Below, piece after piece: positions 1 to 5,343 of a DNA stretch of 10,850 nucleotides. The notes under the pieces are model-generated. The model was not told where the DNA came from, did no database searches, and worked only from the letters and a program-made list of their open reading frames with translations. Position 1 is the first letter of the stretch. Each line of letters opens with the position of its first letter. The stretch is taken from NCBI GenBank assembly GCA_011390535.1, contig JAABSF010000048.1, positions 1-10,850 on the forward strand. The letters run 5' to 3'. This DNA is from Deltaproteobacteria bacterium (GTDB taxonomy: Bacteria; Myxococcota_A; Polyangia; HGW-17; SLPX01). The translations under genes and the position numbers were made by a program.

Positions 1-1981
1 AAACCCTTTTTTTCTTCTTTTTATCCCTTTTGCCGCTCTGTTTCACACTCTTGCCGCCTAACTCCGTGCCGCCCAACTCCGTGCCGCCCAACTCCTTGCC
101 ACCTAGCTTTACTTCCTTATCGGCATGGAGCTGCGAAAAACATAGGGTCAAATCCTCTTTTCTTTGCATCGCTCTCCACCCGTAAGGGGTCAATCTAATT
201 TTGGGATATTCTTGACCTACCGTCTCTACACAACCAGACGCCTCCAGTTCATCCAACAACTTATGAATATGAAACTTTTTTACCGTCTGCATGCTCCCAT
301 AAGACTTGACTCTATCAAGCCCTAATCGCAAAACAGCCTGCGCCTTCGACCCCGTCAAAACCTCAACAACTCTGCCGCGGCCGAATCGACCATCCAGCCG
401 CGCCACAGCACTCAAAGCCTTTTGAATCTGAACCCATTCATTCTCCGTCGGGGCTCGCAACCCCCTCCTCTCCGAGATCTCACCGTCCCGGCGACAGTTG
501 TCACACCGATCACCACAATTTTCGGCCGCTGCAGGATCTCCAAAATGCTTCAAAATACCGGCGTGTCTGCATGTCCTCCCGTTCACATACTTCAAGAGTC
601 TTCGCAACCTGGCACGATCTCTCCGCTCCTTCTCTACCAAAAAGCCAAGATCCATTTTTTCAAAATCACCCGCTCTCGGCCCAAGCCCCAACACACGACC
701 CTCACCCTCAGGATCCGGTCGGCTGTAAATCACTTCCATCCTGCTCAAGACCCCCAACGCCGTCTGTGTCGCCATTTTTTCCGCAGTGTTTTCAGGACAA
801 GCATTTCTCATCACAGCATCTTGAGATACCGGCCCATCCTGATTCTTAACTAAACGCGCCACCACCTTTGAAACATACCGCACCAGCTCCGGAGAAGGGT
901 TATTCCCTTCAATGAAAAACTCCTGAGTCCTCACATCAGCGAAATTAAAGAGCAGCTCACAATACGAAGGCTTACCATCTCTTCCGGCACGACCCACCTC
1001 TTGATAATAATTCTCCAAGCTGCCCGGCACATCGTAATGAACGAGCGCGCGCAGATCCGCTCTGTCGATTCCCATACCAAAAGCGTTAGTGGAAACCACC
1101 ACATCCAGCTCACCACTTGCAAATCTATCTTGGGTGACACGCCTCACCTTATCGCTCATTCCCGCATGATAACCCGCACAGGTCACCATGGATGACCGGA
1201 GCCTTGAGTCCGTGCTCAACTCCGATACAACCAACTCCACATTTTTTCTGGTAGCACAGTAAACAATTCCCGTTCTATGCTCAGATATTATCTCACAGGT
1301 CCTCCGCAGCTTCTCCCGGCGCCCGCGCACCTTTTTCACCGCCAAAGTCAATGACGGCCGAGAAAACCCACGCACCACAACTTTCGGCACCTCCCTGCCT
1401 TCATCCCCCAGCTTCAGTTGCCCGATTATGTCCTCACGCACCTCAGGCGTCGCCGTAGCAGTCAAACAAAGCACCTGAGGATGACCTAGCCGAGAGAGCA
1501 CAGGAGCGAGTCTTAAATAATCAGGCCGAAAATCGTGCCCCCACATGGAGACGCAGTGCGCCTCATCCACAGCAAACAAGTCGACAGTTACCGACTCGAG
1601 AGTTTCCAAAAACCTGGAACTCCTGAACCGTTCAGGTGCCACATAGACAATATTAAACTTCCCCTGCCTAATATCTCTCAACCGACTGTATCGCTCCTCG
1701 GATGAAAGAGATGAGTTCAAAAACGTCGCGGCGATCCCGGAATCGGACAACCCGTCGACTTGGTCTTTCATAAGTGCGATGAGCGGCGAAACCACGAGGG
1801 TCACTCCAGGTCGCAACAACGCCGGGAGTTGATAGCAAAGAGATTTACCGCCGCCTGTCGGCATCACCGCGAGACAGTCCCGCCCTGAGAGCACTGTCTC
1901 GATGACTTTCCGCTGGCCCTGTCGAAAGCTCTCAAAACCGAACCGTTCCCGGAGCACCACTGACACATCTTTGTGAATCAT
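1..1981 (-). CDS. recQ: RecQ-family ATP-dependent DNA helicase, C-terminus beyond the window
   Basis: 3'-to-5' superfamily 2 DNA helicase of recombination and fork repair, acting in the cytoplasm on DNA. The minus-strand frame from the ATG at 1979-1981 stays open to the left edge, giving 660 visible residues and no stop. Visible in order: N-terminal RecQ segment (FESFRQGQ, about 16-23), Walker A TGGGKS (42-47), Walker B box DEAH (139-142), RecA-like lobe 2 with AFGMGID and the arginine-finger motif QEVGRAGRDG, a zinc site formed by C471, C489, C493 and C496 (CDNC at the end), then an RQC winged-helix domain containing RFGRGRVVEVLTG. All these lie in one frame, so the gene is intact as far as seen. 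Lobe 2 and the first zinc cysteine are about 85 residues further apart than in E. coli RecQ. The tail is Lys/Gly-rich with ELGG repeats. No HRDC domain is visible; it may lie off the edge. No clear Shine-Dalgarno site precedes the start. It is transcribed away from the plus-strand operon. Confidence 0.95.
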   Translation of the reverse strand, partial: MIHKDVSVVLRERFGFESFRQGQRKVIETVLSGRDCLAVMPTGGGKSLCYQLPALLRPGVTLVVSPLIALMKDQVDGLSDSGIAATFLNSSLSSEERYSRLRDIRQGKFNIVYVAPERFRSSRFLETLESVTVDLFAVDEAHCVSMWGHDFRPDYLRLAPVLSRLGHPQVLCLTATATPEVREDIIGQLKLGDEGREVPKVVVRGFSRPSLTLAVKKVRGRREKLRRTCEIISEHRTGIVYCATRKNVELVVSELSTDSRLRSSMVTCAGYHAGMSDKVRRVTQDRFASGELDVVVSTNAFGMGIDRADLRALVHYDVPGSLENYYQEVGRAGRDGKPSYCELLFNFADVRTQEFFIEGNNPSPELVRYVSKVVARLVKNQDGPVSQDAVMRNACPENTAEKMATQTALGVLSRMEVIYSRPDPEGEGRVLGLGPRAGDFEKMDLGFLVEKERRDRARLRRLLKYVNGRTCRHAGILKHFGDPAAAENCGDRCDNCRRDGEISERRGLRAPTENEWVQIQKALSAVARLDGRFGRGRVVEVLTGSKAQAVLRLGLDRVKSYGSMQTVKKFHIHKLLDELEASGCVETVGQEYPKIRLTPYGWRAMQRKEDLTLCFSQLHADKEVKLGGKELGGTELGGTELGGKSVKQSGKRDKKKKKRV
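53..109 (-). repeat. 15-bp in-frame tandem repeat in the recQ C-terminal tail
   Basis: Three full 15-bp units (starting at 53, 68 and 83) plus a partial fourth at 98, differing by one or two bases. The plus-strand form is GCCGCCCAACTCCGT. In the recQ frame each unit encodes five residues, giving a run of ELGG spaced by Thr or Lys. It is followed by a Lys-rich stretch with five consecutive lysines near the window edge. The period is a multiple of three, so copy-number change keeps the frame. It looks like a flexible linker after the RQC domain. Confidence 0.85.
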
Positions 1982-2134
1982 AACGGTCCGGGATTTTAGC
2001 AAAAAAAAAACTCTCGCCGCAAGCGCAAAAACCATAAGGTCCCAAACGATGAAAAGGAAAACCATGCATCTCCTTCACTACGACCCATCCCCTGCGGCCG
2101 ATCCCCCATTTCACAACTTTCACAACCGTCACTA
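1982..2134. other. Upstream region of recQ, no gene seen
   Basis: This stretch separates the recQ start from the 34-bp repeat. It contains a 10-base A run near 2001-2010 and two copies of TTTCACAAC (2110-2127). I see no convincing minus-strand promoter at a normal distance: a TAAAAT-like hexamer lies only a few bases before the recQ ATG, which would make the transcript nearly leaderless. No open frame here looks like a real gene. Confidence 0.5.
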
Positions 2135-2168
2135 AAAAAAGCTTAATTGCTAACCTTTGACACCTTTT
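2135..2168. repeat. 34-bp direct repeat, left copy
   Basis: This segment is identical over 34 bases to 2540-2573. It begins with an A run, then GCTTAATTGC, and ends in TTTGACACCTTTT. Identity stops at both ends: a T-run continuation here against CTG in the other copy. The two copies sit 405 bp apart in the same orientation and bracket a block of different base composition. Confidence 0.9.
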
Positions 2169-2225
2169 TTGTTCAATAGGCCGAGCCAAAAGTCGCAGCA
2201 GCGCCGAAAGTAAGCCGGCGTATCC

Positions 2226-2257
2226 AAGTGCCGCTGTCCGCAGGACTGAAGGCACTT
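2226..2257. other. Hairpin 1 of the intergenic element
   Basis: A perfect 7-bp outer stem, AAGTGCC (2226-2232) with GGCACTT (2251-2257), encloses a perfect 4-bp inner stem, GTCC (2236-2239) with GGAC (2243-2246), closed by the triloop GCA. No T tract follows directly, so it does not resemble an intrinsic terminator. Confidence 0.7.
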
Positions 2258-2263
2258 TGACGA

Positions 2264-2305
2264 GTCGCTGACGAAACTACCCGAAGGGGAGGTTCAAACA
2301 GCGAC
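2264..2305. other. Hairpin 2 of the intergenic element
   Basis: A perfect 7-bp outer stem, GTCGCTG (2264-2270) with CAGCGAC (2299-2305), continues after a small internal loop into a 10-position inner stem (2273-2282 with 2286-2295). Eight of the ten inner positions pair, closed by the triloop GAA. It begins only seven bases after hairpin 1 ends, which suggests one designed structure rather than chance. Confidence 0.7.
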
Positions 2306-2319
2306 GTCCGGCTGTTAAA

Positions 2320-2338
2320 GGCTTCCCACGGGGATGCC
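2320..2338. other. Hairpin 3 of the intergenic element
   Basis: GGCTTCCC (2320-2327) pairs with GGGATGCC (2331-2338) at seven of eight positions around the triloop ACG. It is the third compact triloop hairpin within about 115 bp. Confidence 0.6.
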
Positions 2339-2539
2339 TACGGGATTCGGTCGGCGATCCATCCTGACGTCCTGCGTCGCTCATCGGTTGAAGGCTAACC
2401 AGCATTCGCCCTCTTCGCTCCTTGCTCGTCAGGCGCCTCACCGCCCTCGCTCCTTCGAATTCATCCCCGTGCGAAACCTTAGACCCTGCGGAGACCCAGT
2501 GCTCGGCCGGTCCCTCATTCACTCAATTCCGCGCGCAAC

Positions 2540-2573
2540 AAAAAAGCTTAATTGCTAACCTTTGACACCTTTT
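2540..2573. repeat. 34-bp direct repeat, right copy
   Basis: Exact copy of 2135-2168 in the same orientation. Its last bases also belong to a 12-bp tandem duplication: GACACCTTTTCT at 2564-2575 is followed by GACACCTTTTCG at 2576-2587. The left copy lacks the second GACACC unit. Confidence 0.9.
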
Positions 2574-2587
2574 CTGACACCTTTTCG
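2564..2587. repeat. 12-bp tandem duplication at the right repeat
   Basis: Two adjacent 12-bp units starting GACACCTTTTC differ only in the last base. The duplication is confined to the right-hand copy of the 34-bp repeat, at the outer boundary of the bracketed element. Confidence 0.8.
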
Positions 2588-2613
2588 AACCTCCCTCCAT
2601 CACAGGCATTTCC

Positions 2614-2643
2614 TTGACATTACACACATTACGAAACTATTGT
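2614..2643 (+). promoter_or_regulatory. Candidate sigma70 promoter of the VWA-tubulin operon
   Basis: A perfect -35 hexamer TTGACA (2614-2619) is followed after 18 bp by TATTGT (2638-2643), which matches the -10 consensus at four of six positions including the leading TAT. Transcription would start near 2650, giving a leader of about 170 nt before the VWA start. It lies just outside the right direct repeat, in AT-rich DNA, on the correct strand. Confidence 0.45.
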
Positions 2644-2658
2644 CTCAAAAAAATATCA

Positions 2659-2668
2659 GCTGATCAGC
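2659..2668. promoter_or_regulatory. Perfect 10-bp palindrome downstream of the -10, possible operator
   Basis: GCTGATCAGC is a perfect palindrome located about 15 bp after the candidate -10 box, near the expected transcription start. This is a usual place for a repressor site. No second copy was seen in the window, so regulation is only a guess. Confidence 0.3.
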
Positions 2669-2720
2669 CGGGCTCAAGACACGAAAAGATACAGGACAAA
2701 ACGGAGCACTGGAAAGGGAT

Positions 2721-2774
2721 ATGGATCGACTTTTATCGATACGGATATACATAGCGATACTTGGCGACGAGTGA
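2721..2774 (+). CDS. Possible 17-residue leader peptide
   Basis: ATG at 2721 opens MDRLLSIRIYIAILGDE and stops at TGA 2772-2774. The purine-rich GGAAAGGGAT lies immediately upstream and could act as a ribosome-binding site, though the spacing is short. The stop overlaps the ATG of the next small frame as TGATG, an arrangement typical of translational coupling. The peptide shows no attenuator-type run of one amino acid and no recognised family. It may be a chance frame. Confidence 0.2.
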   Translation: MDRLLSIRIYIAILGDE

Positions 2775-2824
2775 TGATGGAGAAGAGATTAAGCATAATC
2801 GACGCGGTTGAAAGAGGGACATGA
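2774..2824 (+). CDS. Possible 16-residue leader peptide overlapping the VWA start
   Basis: ATG at 2774 (a second ATG follows at 2777) opens MMEKRLSIIDAVERGT. Its stop TGA (2822-2824) overlaps the VWA start codon in an ATGA junction. With the preceding frame it forms a chain of stop-start overlaps that could couple leader translation to the membrane protein. No homology is recognised, and the frame is short enough to arise by chance. Confidence 0.2.
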   Translation: MMEKRLSIIDAVERGT

Positions 2825-5286
2825 TCAACATGCGATTATTTTCAAGGCCGACTTCCTTGTGGACATTAGTGTTTTTCATTACGCTGGGCATGACCGCCCA
2901 TGTGCAGGCTTCACCGGCGTCATCATCGAACCCAAGAAAATCAGGAGACTCCGGAAAATCAGGAGGATCAAGTAGCTCCAGAGAATCACGACTGCGGGTA
3001 GCCGTAGTTATTGATGCATCCGGGAGCATGAAAACCCAAGATCCAAGTCTCTTGTCCAAGGTGGCTGCGAGGCTCTTTGTAGAATTGGCAGGTCCGAAAG
3101 ATGAAATAGGGATAGTGGAATTCGGAACTTCTGCTCGTTTAATAGCTCAAGCATATGTAAAAAACGAAAAATCTCGACAAAAACTCTTCAACGCCATTGA
3201 CGAAGTAGGACGGGATCAATGGTGCACGGATTATCTGGCAGGTTTAAGAGCGGGGCTCTCCATGTTCAAAGAGCGCCCCGAAAAAGACGAGCGCCGCCTC
3301 ATAATCTTTTTGACCGACGGCACCTATGACCCGAATCGCAGTAATGAGGCCTACTATCAACTGTTGACCGCCGAGGAAAAAGAGAGCCTTTGGACAAAAA
3401 AGGCTCAACAAACGCTGGAAAAAGCAAAAGAAACGGAAGATTTCAAGAGCCGTCCCTGCCACCCACGTTATGATGCGCTCAGCCCTGCGGTCCGCCGGGG
3501 TTTCAACAACGCCTTTGAATCTTTTTTAGAAAAAGAACTCAAACCTGCAGGAGTGAGAGTATTCACCATCGGATTCGGCACTGAGTTGAGCCGCACGGGT
3601 AAAGGCAAGGCTGAAAAACATCTGCGTGAATCCATGGGGTTTTTGAACAAACTGGCACAAGTCTCGGGTGGGCGAACTCTCATCGAAGATGATGTAAACA
3701 AAATCCCCGGTTTTTTCGCGCAGATTTTCGCCGCGCTGGTGGGAGCGCCGGTGCAAGGTTTCCCTGCGGCAGGAGAGCCAAAAGCCGAAAAATATTCTTT
3801 TAAAGTAGTCAAGGGAACAAGAGCCATGGGCATCGTTGTTCCCACCCAAGGCGACAAGGATTTCCAAGTCGCCCTTAAAGGCCCCATCGGAGAAAACGCC
3901 GGGACATATAAAACAAAACGCAAACACGACGAGATGGGAACTGAACGTCGAACAACAGGAAGAGTCCTCTCGGGGTACAGGTTTTTTTGGGTACCCAACC
4001 CCGCCCCGGGTGATTACGAGCTTAGCGCGACGGGAGGCAAGAAAAAGAGCTTTACCGCCCATGTTTTAATGGATGTGGGGCTCCAGCTTGTATGGACTCA
4101 GCCCACTCCCAAAGCAGTGTATGCCGAAAAAAAACAAGGCGAGGTAAAATTCAATTTCGCACTCCGAACGGCTTCAGGTGAAGAGGTGGGAGGATTGAGC
4201 GAGAAGTTTATGAACGATATGAAGTTCAACTGGCTCTTCGGCAAAAACGATGGGCTGCCGGTAATCGAGACCGGGAGCCCACGTTTCGACCCCGCAGCGC
4301 CTATGAAGCCCATGAGCGTGACCATCCCGCGAGCCAAATTAAAAGAAGGGCGTTACACAATCGCAGTGTCGGCCACCCACGCCCGGGATTTTTTCGAGTT
4401 GAGAAAACTGGAGCACAAGCTTGAAGTTGTAAAATACATAAAGATGAAGGCGGCTTGGGAGGCAAACGATTTTGAGGCCAAAGCAAAAAAAGGCTTTCGA
4501 ATATCTCCATGGGTGACCTTGAAGCTGAAAGAAGACATTAAGGCCCGCCAAAACTTCCATTTGGACCTTTCCGCCATCTCCAGTCGGGATGAGCTGGTGC
4601 TTGAGGTTACAAACCCAACTCCGGGCTGCAAAGTCAAAAATAAGAAAATAAAAAAAGACAAAGTATCCATATGCCTGCACAAGAAAAAGTATGAGGTGAC
4701 CTTGTCGCTCTCTTTGAAAGACTGGAAAAAAGCGCGGAGCAAGAATCTGGATTTCAAAGGCAAAATTACGCTCACCCCGGAAGACCCCGAGATATTCAGA
4801 GGTGAAAAATCATGGGAGACTGAAACCAAAGGCCGCTTGCAGGCATGGGAGTGGAGAGACTGGTTACGCTACTACCGGAACTGGATAATCTTTGCTCTCA
4901 TAATACTGTTTATCATTATTTGGTTACTGGGACGGGCCGTGGCCGGTGCCTTCCCCCCAAAATCGGTTTTTTACTATTTTGATCTGGAAGACAAGACCGA
5001 AGAACCCAGCCAATACGCGCTGGGCCGCAGGGCAAAATCCAGGTTGCCTTTCGTGTCGGCGAAACATACCGTAGGCGGAAAGGGGATGCCTCGTTCCCCG
5101 CGAGTGCTATGCACTGTAAAAGCCCTCGCAAAGGGAGGTTTCGAGATTATCCCCGATGGCAGCGTATCATACGAAAGAGATGGCGAGAAACGCGAAACAA
5201 GAGATCCCTTTCGAGGCAGATTTGATGAACACTATCAGGCAGGAGAGAGATACGAATTCTGGCTCGCTCGACGACCTGATTATTGA
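2821..5286 (+). CDS. Secreted, membrane-anchored VWA-domain protein
   Basis: 821 residues. An N-terminal hydrophobic segment with a likely signal peptidase site VQA|SP (after residue 30) leads into a Ser/Gly-rich linker (31-55) and a VWA domain (about 58-308). A metal-ion-dependent adhesion site is visible: DASGS at 65-69, T136 and D166 in FLTDG, so divalent metal binding is expected. About 75 residues, mostly charged and helical-looking, separate D166 from the next strand VRVFTIGFG. The region 310-680 is probably beta-rich, with close cysteines C603 and C618; C135 and C213 lie in the VWA part. One transmembrane helix follows (about 688-706), then a tail of about 110 residues, presumably cytoplasmic. 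Purines GAAAGAGGG lie close before ATG 2821, and the ATG at 2830 is an alternative start. First gene of the operon, 57 bp before the tubulin-like gene. VWA domains usually bind protein partners; the partner here is inferred to be the tubulin-like complex. Confidence 0.9.
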   Translation: MINMRLFSRPTSLWTLVFFITLGMTAHVQASPASSSNPRKSGDSGKSGGSSSSRESRLRVAVVIDASGSMKTQDPSLLSKVAARLFVELAGPKDEIGIVEFGTSARLIAQAYVKNEKSRQKLFNAIDEVGRDQWCTDYLAGLRAGLSMFKERPEKDERRLIIFLTDGTYDPNRSNEAYYQLLTAEEKESLWTKKAQQTLEKAKETEDFKSRPCHPRYDALSPAVRRGFNNAFESFLEKELKPAGVRVFTIGFGTELSRTGKGKAEKHLRESMGFLNKLAQVSGGRTLIEDDVNKIPGFFAQIFAALVGAPVQGFPAAGEPKAEKYSFKVVKGTRAMGIVVPTQGDKDFQVALKGPIGENAGTYKTKRKHDEMGTERRTTGRVLSGYRFFWVPNPAPGDYELSATGGKKKSFTAHVLMDVGLQLVWTQPTPKAVYAEKKQGEVKFNFALRTASGEEVGGLSEKFMNDMKFNWLFGKNDGLPVIETGSPRFDPAAPMKPMSVTIPRAKLKEGRYTIAVSATHARDFFELRKLEHKLEVVKYIKMKAAWEANDFEAKAKKGFRISPWVTLKLKEDIKARQNFHLDLSAISSRDELVLEVTNPTPGCKVKNKKIKKDKVSICLHKKKYEVTLSLSLKDWKKARSKNLDFKGKITLTPEDPEIFRGEKSWETETKGRLQAWEWRDWLRYYRNWIIFALIILFIIIWLLGRAVAGAFPPKSVFYYFDLEDKTEEPSQYALGRRAKSRLPFVSAKHTVGGKGMPRSPRVLCTVKALAKGGFEIIPDGSVSYERDGEKRETRDPFRGRFDEHYQAGERYEFWLARRPDY

Positions 5287-5329
5287 GATATTATTATTTG
5301 ACTGTGTAAACAATACGGGCTCGAAGGCT

Positions 5330-5336
5330 AAGGAGG
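5330..5336 (+). promoter_or_regulatory. Strong Shine-Dalgarno site of the tubulin-like gene
   Basis: AAGGAGG lies seven bases before the ATG at 5344, a near-ideal site. It decides in favour of this start over the internal ATG at codon 6 and suggests efficient translation of the tubulin-like protein compared with the weaker site of the VWA gene. Confidence 0.85.
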
Positions 5337-5343
5337 AGATGTA

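Larger units (their letters stand above)
2169..2539. other. GC-rich hairpin-dense intergenic element between direct repeats
   Basis: These 371 bases lie between the two 34-bp repeats, are GC-richer than the flanks, and contain at least three successive hairpins in the left half (listed separately). The right half has an imperfect direct repeat, CGCCCTCTTCGCTCCTT at 2407-2423 and CGCCCTCGCTCCTT at 2442-2455. Short frames exist on both strands (minus 2277-2522, plus 2334-2558), but they lack a ribosome-binding site and recognisable motifs, and I do not call them genes. Candidates are a non-autonomous mobile element, a REP-type repeat unit, or a structured RNA. I recognise no specific family. 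Confidence 0.6.

Noticed and set aside
422..853. 143-codon plus-strand open frame (and overlapping shorter plus frames)
   Set aside because: It lies entirely antisense to the recQ zinc and RQC region, with composition dictated by the helicase codons. There is no ribosome site and no recognisable motif.
1932..2255. Minus-strand open frame of 107 codons overlapping the recQ start
   Set aside because: It overlaps recQ out of frame and runs through the repeat and hairpin 1. The protein has no domain features and its start lies inside the hairpin.
2226..2305. Intrinsic terminators formed by the hairpins
   Set aside because: None of the stems is followed on either strand by the uridine tract needed for an intrinsic terminator.
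2277..2522. Minus-strand 81-codon frame inside the repeat-bracketed element (and plus frame 2334-2558)
   Set aside because: The GC-rich element leaves frames open on both strands. There is no convincing ribosome site, and the Arg/Ser/Gly-rich translation looks non-coding. It could still matter if copies keep the frame.
2135..2573. Integron cassette with an attC site
   Set aside because: The repeats contain GCTAACC but not the RYYYAAC/GTTRRRY core pair, no integrase gene is present, and the interior holds no credible cassette gene.
2135..2573. CRISPR array
   Set aside because: Only two repeat copies are present and they are 405 bp apart, with no regular spacers and no cas genes.
3526..4062. 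Antisense frames of 176-178 codons under the VWA gene
   Set aside because: They are shadows of the VWA coding sequence. That gene has a complete signal peptide, MIDAS motif and transmembrane helix in its own frame.
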